Shown: piece by piece, positions 53,001-62,788 of the stretch
Numbering within the stretch: the stretch's first letter is position 1
Layout of the letters: every line of letters starts with the position of its first letter
NCBI GenBank assembly: GCA_021801255.1
Contig: JAJYYH010000063.1
Span: 62,001 to 126,000 of the forward strand
DNA: 64,000 nt
DNA from: Pseudomonadota bacterium
GTDB taxonomy: Bacteria > Pseudomonadota > Alphaproteobacteria > Acetobacterales > Acetobacteraceae
Reading direction: 5' to 3'
The notes under the pieces: model-generated
What the model saw: the letters and a program-made list of their open reading frames with translations, nothing else
What the model was told of the DNA's origin: nothing
Database searches by the model: none
Position numbers and translations under genes: made by a program

Positions 53001-53097
53001 ATGAGGCCAGGGCGCTGCCCTGGACCCGCTGGGGGCCGCGCCCCCAGAGCCGCATCGCGGAAGATAAGGGCCCCAGGGGACAAAGCCCCTGGCCAAG
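53001..53097. repeat. REP-like palindromic repeat
   Basis: Three hairpins in a row: ccagggc-gct-gccctgg (53007-53023), ctgggggc-cgc-gcccccag (53029-53047) and ccagggg/cccctgg (53073-53092). Same family as 29263 and 6484. It lies between the ispF stop and the CDF promoter and may stop ispF transcription. Confidence 0.75.
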
Positions 53098-53610
53098 CTA
53101 TCTTGGCAGCAGCACCATGACGCTCGCCATCGCCGCGATGCCCTCGCCGCGGCCAGTGAAGCCGAGTTTTTCACTCGTCGTCGCCTTGATCGAGACCTGG
53201 CTCGCAGCAACGCCGAGAAGCCGCGAAAGTTTTGTGGTCATTTCTGCAACATGGGGGGCAATTTTCGGGCGTTCGCAGACCAGTGTGAGATCGGCGTTGA
53301 CGAGGACGCCGCGCCTTGCGGCGATCCGCCCGGCGGCGTGGTTGAGGAAAACGGCGCTGTCGGCGTCTTTCCAGGCAGCCTCCGAGGGCGGAAAATGCCG
53401 GCCGATATCGCCCTCGGCGAGGGCGCCATAGATCGCATCGCAGAGCGCGTGGATGCCGGCATCGGCGTCGGAATGCCCAGCCAGACCCTTCTCATGCGGA
53501 ATGCGCACGCCGCAGAGAATGAGCGGGCGGCCGGCCACCAGGGCATGCACGTCGAAGCCGTTGCCCACCCGCGGCAGCCAGGTCGGCAAGGGTGTTTCCG
53601 TCTGAGCCAA
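53098..53610 (-). CDS. ispF: 2-C-methyl-D-erythritol 2,4-cyclodiphosphate synthase
   Basis: A 170-residue trimeric zinc enzyme of the MEP isoprenoid pathway. The metal ligands are in GNGFDVHAL and [40 protein letters not shown] is the C-terminal signature. The start is uncertain: TTG 53610 is favoured because ggaggg lies 5 bp upstream, while the frame continues to 53688. In many alphaproteobacteria IspF is fused behind IspD; here no IspD domain precedes it. Divergent from dusB. Confidence 0.92.
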   Translation of the reverse strand: MAQTETPLPTWLPRVGNGFDVHALVAGRPLILCGVRIPHEKGLAGHSDADAGIHALCDAIYGALAEGDIGRHFPPSEAAWKDADSAVFLNHAAGRIAARRGVLVNADLTLVCERPKIAPHVAEMTTKLSRLLGVAASQVSIKATTSEKLGFTGRGEGIAAMASVMVLLPR

Positions 53611-53708
53611 AAGACCCTCCGTCGCGGCTAGGCAATTGCCATGCGAGCGCGCACAATCGCGGCAGCCAGGTTGCGCGTCAAGCAGCAACGGGTTAGTTTG
53701 CCCAAATC

Positions 53709-54773
53709 ATGAGCAATTCCGCTGCTTGCTTCCCGCCGCGCGCGCTCGCCCCGATCGATCTTGGGGACGGGGTGCGGCTGGCCGCGCCGGTCATCCTCGC
53801 GCCGATGTCGGGCGTTACCGATCTGCCGTTCCGCCGCCTCGCGCGCGCGCTCGGCGCCGGGCTCGTGGTCTCGGAAATGATCGCCTCCTGGGCGATGATC
53901 CGCGAGAACCGCGCGAGCTTGCGCATGGCCGAAGTGGTGGCCGGCGAGGGGCCGAACGCGGTACAGCTCGCCGGCTGTGAGCCCGCGGCCATGGCCGAGG
54001 CGGCACGGCTCGCAGTCGGGCGCGGCGCCGATCTCATCGACATCAATTTCGGCTGTCCGGTGAAAAAAGTCGCGCTTGGCCAGCAGGCCGGCTCGGCCCT
54101 GATGCGCGATGAAGCCCGGGCGGGGCGCCTCCTGGAGGCGACGGTGCGTGCCGTTCCGGTCCCGGTCACGCTGAAAATGCGCCTCGGCTGGGACCACGCC
54201 AGCCGCAACGCCCCGCGTCTCGCCCGCATCGCCGAGGCGGCGGGCATCCGCATGGTCAGCGTGCATGGCCGCACCCGCCAGCAATTCTATACCGGCACGG
54301 CGGATTGGGAATTCATCGCCGAGGTCAAGCAGGCGGTTGCCATTCCGGTGATCGTCAATGGCGACATCCAGAACGAGGCCGATGCCGCGCGGGCGCTCGC
54401 CCGCTCCGGCGCCGATGGCGTGATGATCGGGCGGGCCTGCTACGGCCGGCCCTGGCTGCCCGCCCATGTCGCGCACTATCTGCGCACCGGGGAAACCCTG
54501 CCGCCGCCCCCGCTCGGGCGCCAGAAAACCATTTTGTCCGGCCATTTCCACGCCATGCTGGCGGAATACGGCGTCTCGGCCGGGCTGCGCATCGCGCGGA
54601 AGCACCTCTCCTGGTACACCGCCGGCCTGCCCGGCTCGGCCGCCTTCCGCGCCGCCGTCAACCGCATCGATGAGGTCGCCGCCGTCGAGCGGCTGATCGA
54701 TGCGTTCTATGATCCGCTGATCGCCCGCGGCCTCGCTCCGGCGGCTGATGCGGCGTTCGAGGCGGCGGCGTGA
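53709..54773 (+). CDS. dusB: tRNA-dihydrouridine synthase
   Basis: A 354-residue FMN enzyme (NifR3/DusB) reducing specific uridines in tRNA D-loops. APMSGVTDLPFRRLARALGA (about residues 32-51), DLIDINFGCPVKKV with the catalytic cysteine (about residue 118), LKMRLGWD and VNGDIQNEADAARAL are intact. Placement just before ntrB is a classic alphaproteobacterial arrangement. The stop overlaps the ntrB GTG start (GTGA). Confidence 0.95.
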   Translation: MSNSAACFPPRALAPIDLGDGVRLAAPVILAPMSGVTDLPFRRLARALGAGLVVSEMIASWAMIRENRASLRMAEVVAGEGPNAVQLAGCEPAAMAEAARLAVGRGADLIDINFGCPVKKVALGQQAGSALMRDEARAGRLLEATVRAVPVPVTLKMRLGWDHASRNAPRLARIAEAAGIRMVSVHGRTRQQFYTGTADWEFIAEVKQAVAIPVIVNGDIQNEADAARALARSGADGVMIGRACYGRPWLPAHVAHYLRTGETLPPPPLGRQKTILSGHFHAMLAEYGVSAGLRIARKHLSWYTAGLPGSAAFRAAVNRIDEVAAVERLIDAFYDPLIARGLAPAADAAFEAAA

Positions 54774-55954
54774 CCCGTCCGGCCTTTGCCGAGGCGAACC
54801 CCATCGCGCCGGCAGCGCTGCTTGGCGCGCTCGCGGTGCCGGTGGCGCTGCTCGATGCCGGGGGCCGCTTTCGCTACGCCAATCCCGCCGCCGAGCAGTT
54901 TTTTGGCCTCTCGGACACCCAGCTCGGCCAAATCCGGCTGCTCGATCTGGTACCACCCGACAATCCGATTTTTCAGTTGATCGCGCAGGTGCGCGAGCGC
55001 GGCATCACTGTCGTCGATCACGATCTCAACCTCGAAAGCCCGCGCCTCACCCGGCGCGGCATTACCGTCCATGGCGCCCCCCTGCCCGAGGAGCCTGGTT
55101 CCGTCGTACTGGTTTTGCAGGATTTTTCGGCAGCCCGCACGCTCGACCGCCAGCTCAGCTTTCGCGGCGCGGCGCGCAGCGTCGCAGGGCTCGCGGCGAC
55201 ACTCGCGCATGAGGTGAAAAACCCGCTCTCAGGCATCCGGGGAGCGGCGCAATTGCTGGAAAATTCAGCCGGCGAGGCGGATCGCGAGCTTGCCGTGCTG
55301 ATCCGCGAGGAGGCCGATCGCATCCGCGCCCTGGTCGAGCGCATGGAGGCGTTCGGCGAGCGGCCGCTGCGCTGCGAGGCGGTCAATATCCATCGCGTGC
55401 TGGAGCATGTGCGCCGGCTGGCGCAATCAGGCTTCGCCGCCGGCATCCGCTTTCAGGAACTCTATGATCCCTCGCTGCCGCCGGTGGCGGGGCATCGCGA
55501 CCAGATCGTCCAGGTGCTGCTCAATCTGGTGAAAAACGCCGCCGAAGCCCTCGTGGAAGCGAAGACGCCGCATGGCGAGATCGTGCTCGCCACGGCCTAT
55601 CAGCAGGGCATCCGGCTGGCCGCGCCGGGGGCGGCCAGGGCGCTCCATCTGCCGCTTCTGGTCAGTGTGCGCGACAATGGCCCCGGCATTCCCGAGGATA
55701 TCCGCCCGCATCTGTTTGAGCCCTTCGTGACCTCGCGGGTTGCCGGCAGCGGGCTTGGGCTCGCGCTGGTGGCCAAGATCATCGGCGATCATGGCGGGCT
55801 GATCGAGGTCGAGAGCCGCCCCGGCCGCACCGAATTCCGCCTGCATCTGCCGATTTTCGCCCCCCCCGAAACGCCGCCGGAGCGCGACGCGATCTCCGGC
55901 GACGCGATCTCCGGCGACGTGATCTCCGGTGACTTTGGCCGAGTCCGCGCATGA
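54770..55954 (+). CDS. ntrB: Nitrogen regulation sensor histidine kinase NtrB
   Basis: A 394-residue cytoplasmic kinase/phosphatase controlling NtrC in response to PII. An N-terminal PAS domain ([20 protein letters not shown]) precedes the phosphorylated histidine in [20 protein letters not shown] (about residue 147). The ATPase domain has [21 protein letters not shown] and [12 protein letters not shown] 54770 overlaps the dusB stop. The C-terminus carries three direct five-residue repeats (A/V-ISGD), beyond the normal end of the family. Confidence 0.95.
   Translation: MTRPAFAEANPIAPAALLGALAVPVALLDAGGRFRYANPAAEQFFGLSDTQLGQIRLLDLVPPDNPIFQLIAQVRERGITVVDHDLNLESPRLTRRGITVHGAPLPEEPGSVVLVLQDFSAARTLDRQLSFRGAARSVAGLAATLAHEVKNPLSGIRGAAQLLENSAGEADRELAVLIREEADRIRALVERMEAFGERPLRCEAVNIHRVLEHVRRLAQSGFAAGIRFQELYDPSLPPVAGHRDQIVQVLLNLVKNAAEALVEAKTPHGEIVLATAYQQGIRLAAPGAARALHLPLLVSVRDNGPGIPEDIRPHLFEPFVTSRVAGSGLGLALVAKIIGDHGGLIEVESRPGRTEFRLHLPIFAPPETPPERDAISGDAISGDVISGDFGRVRA
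55889..55933 (+). repeat. 15 bp x 3 in-frame tandem repeat at the 3' end of ntrB
   Basis: Three units of gcgatctccggcgac (third unit gtgatctccggtgac) encode a repeated A/V-I-S-G-D. A length of 15 preserves the reading frame, so copy number can vary without breaking the protein. Confidence 0.9.
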
Positions 55955-57402
55955 CCCCGCCCACCATCCTGGTCGCCGATGACGACCGCTCGATCCGCAC
56001 CGTGCTGACCCAGGCGCTGGGCCGTGCCGGCTATCAGGTGCGCAGCACCCAGGCGGCGGCGACGCTGTGGCGCTGGGTCGAGGAGGGCGAGGGCGATCTC
56101 GTCATCACCGACGTCGTGATGCCTGACGAAAACGGGCTCGATCTGGTTCCGCGCATCCGCCGGCTGCGTCCGGACCTCCGGGTGATCGTGATGAGCGCGC
56201 AATCGACGCTGCTGATGGCGGTGCAGGCGACCCGGCGCGGCGCTTTCGAGTATCTCCCCAAACCCTTTGACCTCAAGGAATTGCTCGCCGCAGTGGCGCG
56301 CGCGCTGGCGGCGCCGCCAGCGCCGGCGGAACTCACGCCGCCGGAGCCGCATGCCGGCGAAGAGCGTCTGCCGCTGATCGGGCGCAGCCCGGCCATGCAG
56401 GAGATCTACCGCACCATCGCCCGCCTCACCACCGCCGATCTCACGGTCATGATCAATGGCGAATCCGGCACTGGCAAGGAGCTAGTGGCGCGCGCGCTGC
56501 ACGATTATGGGCGCCGCCGCGGCGGACCGTTTGTCGCCATCAACATGGCGGCGATCCCGCGCGAGCTGATCGAGAGCGAGCTGTTCGGCCATGAGCGCGG
56601 GGCCTTCACCGGCGCCACCAATCGCAGTCCCGGGCGCTTCGAGCAGGCCGCCGGCGGCACGCTGTTTCTCGACGAGATCGGCGATATGCCGCCCGAGGCG
56701 CAGACCAGGCTGTTGCGCGTGCTGCAGGAGGGCGAGTTCACTTCCGTCGGTGGGCGCCAGGCGATGCGCGCCAATGTCCGCATCATCGCCGCCACCCATC
56801 GCGATCTCCGCCAGGCGATCCGCCAGGGCCTGTTCCGCGAGGACCTGTTTTATCGCCTCAACGTGGTGCCGATCCGCCTGCCGCCTTTGCGCGAGCGCGC
56901 CGAGGATGTCGCGGTGCTGGCGCGGCATTTCCTCGATCGCGCGCGCGCGCTGGGCCTGCCCGCCAAGACGCTCGATGGCGAGGCGATCGCGGCGCTCAGG
57001 GCTTATCGCTGGCCGGGCAATGTCCGCGAGCTGGAAAACCTGATGCAGCGCCTGGCCGCGCTCTATCCTGAGGAGACCATCTCGCGCGAGGTGATCGAGG
57101 TCGAGCTTGCCGAACCGGTCGCCGCCGCGGACGCCGATCCGGCAGCGCCGGCGGCCGAACCCCTGGCGCGCGCGGTAGAACAGCACGTGGCGCATGTGCT
57201 CGCCGCCCATCGCGACGGCCTGGCTGGCGGCGGCATCTATGATCAGGTGCTGGCCGAGGTCGAGCGGCCGCTGATCCAGATGATCCTCTCGGCCACCCGC
57301 GGCAACCAGATCAAGGCGGCCGAGCTGCTCGGTCTCAACCGCAACACGCTGCGCAAAAAAATCCGCGATCACGCGATCCAGGTGCTGCGCGGCGTGTCAT
57401 GA
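55951..57402 (+). CDS. ntrC: Nitrogen assimilation response regulator NtrC
   Basis: A 483-residue sigma-54 activator. The receiver domain has [14 protein letters not shown] and the phosphorylated Asp in [12 protein letters not shown] (about residue 54). The AAA+ domain has Walker [17 protein letters not shown], an intact GAFTGA loop ([19 protein letters not shown]) and Walker [17 protein letters not shown]. The C-terminal Fis-type helix-turn-helix is [18 protein letters not shown]. It should therefore open sigma-54 promoters. ATGA overlap with ntrB. Confidence 0.96.
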   Translation: MTPPTILVADDDRSIRTVLTQALGRAGYQVRSTQAAATLWRWVEEGEGDLVITDVVMPDENGLDLVPRIRRLRPDLRVIVMSAQSTLLMAVQATRRGAFEYLPKPFDLKELLAAVARALAAPPAPAELTPPEPHAGEERLPLIGRSPAMQEIYRTIARLTTADLTVMINGESGTGKELVARALHDYGRRRGGPFVAINMAAIPRELIESELFGHERGAFTGATNRSPGRFEQAAGGTLFLDEIGDMPPEAQTRLLRVLQEGEFTSVGGRQAMRANVRIIAATHRDLRQAIRQGLFREDLFYRLNVVPIRLPPLRERAEDVAVLARHFLDRARALGLPAKTLDGEAIAALRAYRWPGNVRELENLMQRLAALYPEETISREVIEVELAEPVAAADADPAAPAAEPLARAVEQHVAHVLAAHRDGLAGGGIYDQVLAEVERPLIQMILSATRGNQIKAAELLGLNRNTLRKKIRDHAIQVLRGVS

Positions 57403-57422
57403 TCGCCCCATGATCCGGGATC

Positions 57423-57471
57423 GGTTTGCAAAACCATTGCCTTTGTCGGGGTCAAGGGGCAGCGCCCCTTG
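57423..57471. repeat. Hairpins between ntrC and ntrY (REP-like)
   Basis: ggttt-gca-aaacc (57423-57435) and caaggggc-agc-gccccttg (57453-57471). The second shares the ggggc-agc-gcccc core of the REP-like family. They separate the ntrBC and ntrYX pairs and may attenuate readthrough. Confidence 0.65.
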
Positions 57472-57486
57472 CCTGTCGTTGGCGCG

Positions 57487-59787
57487 ATGAACCTGATCGG
57501 CGTCTCGCGTCTGCGCAGGCTGCGCGCGCTGCCGGGCGCGGAACGTCCGGGATGGCTGGCCCGCCTGCTCGATCTCGTGCTCGGCAAGGTGGCCACACTG
57601 GTGCTCGCGGTGGGCGCGCTCGCGCTCGGCATCGGCACGTTTTCGGTGTTGGCCAATGGCGTGCCGCTCGGACTCCGGCCCAATCTCGTTTTCGGCCTGG
57701 CACTCGCCAATATCGTTGTGTTGCTGCTGTTGGGCGCGTTGCTCGCCGGGCGGGTCACGCGGGTCTGGGTGGAGCGCCGGCGGGGATCGGCGGGGGCGCG
57801 GCTGCATGTCCGCCTGGTGCTGCTGTTTTCCGGCGTCGCCGTGGTGCCGGCGATCGTGGTCGCGGGGTTCGCGGCGCTGATTTTCAATGTCGGGATCGAG
57901 GCGTGGTTCAACGAGCGCGTGCGCACCGCGCTCGAGGAAAGCCTGCAAGCCGCTCAGGGCTATCTCGACGAGCACCGCAACAATATTCGCGCCGACGCGC
58001 TCGGCATGGCCAACGACCTCGCCCAGGCCGGCCGTTTCCTGGCCGACGACCCGGAAACCTTCGTGCGCATCCTGGCAACGCAGGCGGCGCTGCGCGGCCT
58101 CACCGAGGCGGTGGTGTTCGAGCCCGAGACCGGCCAGGTGCTGGCCTCGGCCGGGCTGATGTCGGGGCTCGGCGCCGAGCTGCCGCCGGCCTGGGCGGTG
58201 GATGCGGCGCGCGGCGGCGATGCCGTGGTGATGGATGCCGGAGACGGCACGCGGGTGCGCGCGGTGGTGCAGATCAATTCCATCCCCTCGCTGATGCTGC
58301 TGATCGACCGCCCGGTCGATCCCGAAATTCTCGATCACATGGCGCGCGTGCAGAAGGCGGTCGCGGAATATGACCGGCTCGACCAGAACCGCTCGGGGTT
58401 GCAGATCACCTTCGTCGTGGTTTTCGCGCTCGTGGCGCTCCTGGTGCTGGCGGCGGCGATCCTGATCGGCCTGGTCATCGCCAATCAGATCGCCCGCCCG
58501 ATCGGGAGGCTGATCCAGGCGGCGGAGCGGGTACGCGCCGGCGATCTCACGGTGCGGGTGCCCGAGGCCGCGACCGAGGACGAGATCGCCGGCCTCTCGC
58601 GCGCCTTCAACCGCATGACGGGTCAGTTGGGCGCGCAGCGCAGCGAGCTGATGGACGCCTACAGCCAGATCGACGAGCGCCGGCGTTTTACCGAGGCGGT
58701 GCTGTCCGGGGTTTCGGCCGGGGTGATCGGGCTCGACGCCGAGGGGTTGATCGAATTGCCCAACCGCGCCGCGAGCCATCTGCTCGATCGCGACCTGATG
58801 GCGCTGATCGGGCGCGATCTTGCCGTGGCGGTGCCGGAATTCGCCCCCCTGCTCGCCGCCGCCCGCGCCGCGCCCGAGCGCGCCCAGACCGCCGAGATCG
58901 CCATCGGCCCGGCGCAGCATCGCCGGATCCTACTGGCCCGGATCGGCGCCGATCGCGAGGCCGCGGCTGAACACGGGGCAGCGCGCGGGGAGGGCTTCGT
59001 CGTCACCTTCGACGACATCACCGAGCTGCAATCGGCGCAGCGCAAGGCCGCCTGGGCCGACGTCGCGCGGCGCATCGCCCACGAGATCAAGAATCCCCTC
59101 ACGCCGATCCAGCTCGCCGCCGAACGCCTCAAGCGCCGTTTCGCCAAGGAAATCCACTCCGATCCTGACACCTTCACCCAGTGCGCCGATACCATCGTCC
59201 GCCATGTCGGCGATATCGGGCGGATGGTCGATGAGTTTTCCGCCTTCGCCCGCATGCCGCAGCCGGTGATCCGCGCGGAGGATGTCGGGCGCATCGCCCG
59301 CGAGATGCTCATTCTGCAGCGCCACGCCCACCCCGAGATTGCCTGGACGACGGAGATCCCGGCGAAGGGGCCGCTGGCGCCCTGCGACCGGCGGCTGATC
59401 GGCCAGGCGCTGACCAATCTCTTGCAGAACGCGACCGACGCCATCGCCATGCGCCCCGGCGCCGGGGCGATCTGGCTGGCGGTGCGCGAGGAGGGGGACG
59501 AGGTGCGGATCATCGTCGGCGATGACGGCGTGGGGCTGCCCGCCGAGGACCGCGCCCGGCTCGCCGAACCCTATGTCACCCACAAACCCAAAGGCACCGG
59601 GCTCGGCCTGGCCATCGTCAAGAAGATCATGGAGGACCATAATGGCAGCCTCCTGCTCGATGATCGCGGCCAGGAGCCGGGGGCGGTCGCAACGCTGGTG
59701 CTGCGGCGCCGGCAGGCGGCGGCAATGGCGATGGCGCAAGGCGACACCGAGCGGATCGGCGAGATGGGTAAGATCGGAACAGGATGA
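57487..59787 (+). CDS. ntrY: Sensor histidine kinase NtrY
   Basis: A 766-residue membrane kinase, partner of NtrX. Several N-terminal membrane segments (about residues 30-130) precede an extracytoplasmic domain; another membrane segment (FALVALLVLAAAILIGLVIA, about residues 315-335) leads to a HAMP (PIGRLIQAAERVRAGDLTVR), a PAS region, the phosphorylated histidine in VARRIAHEIKNPLTPIQLAA (about residue 535), and an ATPase domain (LLQNATDAI, GTGLGLAIVKKI). ATG 57487 is chosen. NtrYX is linked to nitrogen, redox and envelope regulation in alphaproteobacteria. Confidence 0.94.
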   Translation: MNLIGVSRLRRLRALPGAERPGWLARLLDLVLGKVATLVLAVGALALGIGTFSVLANGVPLGLRPNLVFGLALANIVVLLLLGALLAGRVTRVWVERRRGSAGARLHVRLVLLFSGVAVVPAIVVAGFAALIFNVGIEAWFNERVRTALEESLQAAQGYLDEHRNNIRADALGMANDLAQAGRFLADDPETFVRILATQAALRGLTEAVVFEPETGQVLASAGLMSGLGAELPPAWAVDAARGGDAVVMDAGDGTRVRAVVQINSIPSLMLLIDRPVDPEILDHMARVQKAVAEYDRLDQNRSGLQITFVVVFALVALLVLAAAILIGLVIANQIARPIGRLIQAAERVRAGDLTVRVPEAATEDEIAGLSRAFNRMTGQLGAQRSELMDAYSQIDERRRFTEAVLSGVSAGVIGLDAEGLIELPNRAASHLLDRDLMALIGRDLAVAVPEFAPLLAAARAAPERAQTAEIAIGPAQHRRILLARIGADREAAAEHGAARGEGFVVTFDDITELQSAQRKAAWADVARRIAHEIKNPLTPIQLAAERLKRRFAKEIHSDPDTFTQCADTIVRHVGDIGRMVDEFSAFARMPQPVIRAEDVGRIAREMLILQRHAHPEIAWTTEIPAKGPLAPCDRRLIGQALTNLLQNATDAIAMRPGAGAIWLAVREEGDEVRIIVGDDGVGLPAEDRARLAEPYVTHKPKGTGLGLAIVKKIMEDHNGSLLLDDRGQEPGAVATLVLRRRQAAAMAMAQGDTERIGEMGKIGTG

Positions 59788-61178
59788 TGGCGCACGAGAT
59801 CCTCATCGTCGATGACGAACCCGATATCCGCCTGCTGATCGATGGGCTGCTGGCGGATGAGGGATTTGCCACCCGCCAGGCGGGCACCGCCGAGGCGGCG
59901 ATCGCGGCGTTCCGTGACCGCCGTCCCGCCCTCGTCGTTCTCGATGTCTGGCTGCAGGAAAGCGCGATGGACGGCCTCGGGATTCTCGAGGTGCTGCATC
60001 GCGAAGAGCCGCAATTGCCGGTGATCATGATCTCCGGCCACGGCACCATCGAAATGGCGGTCGCGGCGATCCAGCAGGGCGCCTATGATTTCATCGAAAA
60101 ACCGTTCAAGGCCGACCGCCTGCTGCTGGTCGTGCGGCGGGCGCTGGAGGCGGCGCGGCTGGCCGCGGAAAATGCCGAATTGCGCCTGCGTGCCGGCCCT
60201 GAGAGCGAGCTGATCGGGCGCTCGGCGGCGATCGAGGCCTTGCGCGCGGGGATCGAGCGGGTAGCGCCAACCGGCTCGCGGGTGCTGATCACCGGGGCCG
60301 CCGGCGTCGGCAAGGAGATCGTGGCGCGCCTGATCCATCGTCGCTCGCGCCGCGCCGAGGGGCCGTTCGTGGTGCTGAATTGCGCCACTTTGAGCCCTGG
60401 GCGTTTCGAGGAAGAGCTGTTCGGCATCGAGGCCGGCCCCGATCCGCTCACCCGGCCGCGCCGCGTTGGCATGCTGGAGCGCGCCCATGGCGGCACCTTG
60501 CTGCTCGATGAGGTGTCCGACATGCCGCTCGAAACCCAGGGCAAGATCGTCCGCGCGCTACAGGACCAGACCTTCGAGCGCATCGGCGGCGCCGCGCGGG
60601 TGCGGGTCGATGTGCGGGTGCTGGCGATTTCCAATCGCGACCTCCAGGCCGAGATCGCGCAAGGGCGGTTTCGCGAGGATCTCTACTACCGCCTCGCCGT
60701 GGTGCCGCTCCGCGTCCCTGCGCTGCGCGAGCGGCGCGAGGATATTCCGCTCCTCGCCGCGCATTTCCTCGCCCGCTCGGCGGCAAGCGCGGGCATGGTC
60801 CGGCGCGAGCTTTCGACCGACGCGCTGACCGCGCTCCAGGCCTATGAGTGGCCGGGCAATGTGCGCCAGCTCCGCAATCTGATGGACTGGCTGATGATCA
60901 TGGCGCCGAGCGTGCCCGGCGAGCCGATCCGCGCCGATGCCCTGCCCGCCGAGATCGCGCTTGGCGCCCCGGCGGTCCTGGCCATCGACCCCAACGCCGA
61001 TATCATGGCGCTGCCGCTCCGTGAGGCGCGCGATTTGTTCGAGACGCACTATCTCCAGGCGCAGCTCATGCGGTTTGGCGGCAATATCAGCCGCACCGCG
61101 CAATTCGTCGGGCTCGACCGCAGCGCACTGCACCGCAAGCTCAAGCAGCTCGGCGTGCATGGCGAGGACCATGATTAA
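59784..61178 (+). CDS. ntrX: Response regulator NtrX
   Basis: A 464-residue response regulator. The receiver begins EILIVDDEPDIRLLIDGLLA, with the phospho-Asp in VVLDVWLQESAMDGLGI. The AAA+ domain has TGAAGVGKEIVARLIH and GGTLLLDEVSDMPLETQG, but at the GAFTGA position the sequence is LFGIEAGPDPLTRPRRVG. The loop that contacts sigma-54 is thus absent, as in other alphaproteobacterial NtrX proteins, and it probably works through sigma-70-type promoters. A Fis-type helix-turn-helix ends the protein (ISRTAQFVGLDRSALHRKL). Overlaps ntrY by 4 bp. Confidence 0.94.
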   Translation: MMAHEILIVDDEPDIRLLIDGLLADEGFATRQAGTAEAAIAAFRDRRPALVVLDVWLQESAMDGLGILEVLHREEPQLPVIMISGHGTIEMAVAAIQQGAYDFIEKPFKADRLLLVVRRALEAARLAAENAELRLRAGPESELIGRSAAIEALRAGIERVAPTGSRVLITGAAGVGKEIVARLIHRRSRRAEGPFVVLNCATLSPGRFEEELFGIEAGPDPLTRPRRVGMLERAHGGTLLLDEVSDMPLETQGKIVRALQDQTFERIGGAARVRVDVRVLAISNRDLQAEIAQGRFREDLYYRLAVVPLRVPALRERREDIPLLAAHFLARSAASAGMVRRELSTDALTALQAYEWPGNVRQLRNLMDWLMIMAPSVPGEPIRADALPAEIALGAPAVLAIDPNADIMALPLREARDLFETHYLQAQLMRFGGNISRTAQFVGLDRSALHRKLKQLGVHGEDHD

Positions 61179-61278
61179 AACCCGGTTGCGGGATTAACGG
61201 AATATTGGCGCGCGCGGCGCATTTATGGCAAGAACAGGGCCCCCGTGGCGAGGCGGGGTGACTTTGGAGGAGGGCGGC

Positions 61279-62742
61279 ATGGCGCGGCGGAATCGGCGGT
61301 TGGGCGGGCTTGCGCGAAGGGCTGGATGGGCCCTGGCGGTCGGCGCCGGGCTGGCGATCGGCGCGGCGGGCCTGGCGCTCGCGGCCGACCCGTCGGCGCC
61401 AAAGTCGGCCGAGCCACCGCGCACTTTGGTCGAGGCGCTGGTCGCCGCCTATTCGACCAACCCGACATTGCTCAGCGAGCGGGCGCATCTGCGCTCGGTC
61501 GATGAAAACGTGCCCCAGGCGCTCGCCGGCTGGCGCCCGCAAGTCGCGGTGCAGGGCGAGGCCGGCTATGGCTACGGCACCCAGAGTTTTTACATCGCGC
61601 CCGGCCCGGCGACGGTGTTCAGCAACGCCCGCGACATCAGCATCGCCCAGGTTAACGTCACGCAGCCGCTCTATACCGGCGGCAAGGTGCACGCGCAGAC
61701 CCAGCAGGCCGAAAACACGGTGATGGCCGAGCGCGCCAAGCTGATCGCGACCGAGCAGCAGGTATTTTCCTCCGCCGTCAGCGCCTATGTCACGGTGATC
61801 GAGGACCAGCAGCTCCTCGCCCTCAACATCAATAACGAGCAGGTGCTGACCAAGCAGCTCCAGGCGACGAATGACCGTTTCCGCGTGGGCGAGATCACCC
61901 GCACCGATGTCGCCCAGGCCGAGGCGGCGCTGGCCCAGGCGCGCTCGCAGCGCGAGACCGCGGAGGGCACGCTGCAGACCGCGCGCGCGACCTATCTCAG
62001 CGTCATCGGCGAACAGGCCGCCCGGCTGATCGAGCCGCAGCCCCTCAAACTGCCAGTCAGGAACGAGGGCGACGCCAACAAGCTCGCCGCCGCCAACAAC
62101 CCCAATGTCATCAATGCGCAATTCCAGCTCGCCGCCGCGCAGGACGCGATCGATACCGCCTTCTCCAGCCTGATGCCAACGGTGAGCGCGCAGGTGCAGA
62201 ATTTCGTGCAGAACAACGTCGGCTTTCCTTATAGTTCGGTGACCGGCGGACAGGCGACGCTCAACCTCAACATGCCGATCTATCAGGGCGGCTCGGAATA
62301 CGCCGCCATCCGCCAGGCGCGCCAGAGCGAGCAGGCGGCGCGCAAGAGCCTCGATGAGGCCCGCCGCACCGCGGTCCAGCAGGCGACGCAATCATGGGAA
62401 ACCCTGATTGCCGCGCGCGCCGCGATCGACAGCGACCGCGCCGCGGTGCGCTCGAACCAGATCGCGCTCGAGGGCGTGGAGCGCGAGGCGATCGTCGGCA
62501 GCCGCACCACGCTCGACGTGCTCAATGCCCAGCAGGCCCTGCTCGCCTCGCAGGTGACGCTGGTGCAGGATCTGGCGAGCATGGTGAACGGCTCCTACAA
62601 CGTCGCCGCGGCAATCGGGCGGCTTACCGCGCGCGATCTCGGTCTGCCGGTGGCGGTCTATGACGAGACGGCCTATTATCGCGCGGTGCGCAACCGCTGG
62701 TTCGGCAGCGGCGACTACGCGACGGGCCAGCCCGGGCGTTGA
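61279..62742 (+). CDS. tolC: TolC-family outer-membrane efflux protein
   Basis: A 487-residue outer-membrane channel subunit. A signal peptide precedes the mature start near AADPSAPKSAE (about residue 36), and the family opening TLVEALVAAYSTNPTLLSER follows. Two internally similar halves of long helices plus short strands are evident: NVTQPLYTGGKVHAQTQQAE and LNMPIYQGGSEYAAIRQARQ. It forms a trimeric tunnel for RND, MFS and type I systems, and is the natural partner for the pumps at 8597-15749. ATG 61279 has ggaggaggg upstream. Confidence 0.93.
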   Translation: MARRNRRLGGLARRAGWALAVGAGLAIGAAGLALAADPSAPKSAEPPRTLVEALVAAYSTNPTLLSERAHLRSVDENVPQALAGWRPQVAVQGEAGYGYGTQSFYIAPGPATVFSNARDISIAQVNVTQPLYTGGKVHAQTQQAENTVMAERAKLIATEQQVFSSAVSAYVTVIEDQQLLALNINNEQVLTKQLQATNDRFRVGEITRTDVAQAEAALAQARSQRETAEGTLQTARATYLSVIGEQAARLIEPQPLKLPVRNEGDANKLAAANNPNVINAQFQLAAAQDAIDTAFSSLMPTVSAQVQNFVQNNVGFPYSSVTGGQATLNLNMPIYQGGSEYAAIRQARQSEQAARKSLDEARRTAVQQATQSWETLIAARAAIDSDRAAVRSNQIALEGVEREAIVGSRTTLDVLNAQQALLASQVTLVQDLASMVNGSYNVAAAIGRLTARDLGLPVAVYDETAYYRAVRNRWFGSGDYATGQPGR

Positions 62743-62788
62743 GATGTCGGGTCGTTGAACCAGAACGCCGGCAAAGGATGGAGTGGGC

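Noticed and set aside
44175-55933. Short tandem repeats (44175, 52881, 55889) as possible CRISPR arrays
   Set aside because: Only two or three units with no or one-base spacers, and no cas genes.
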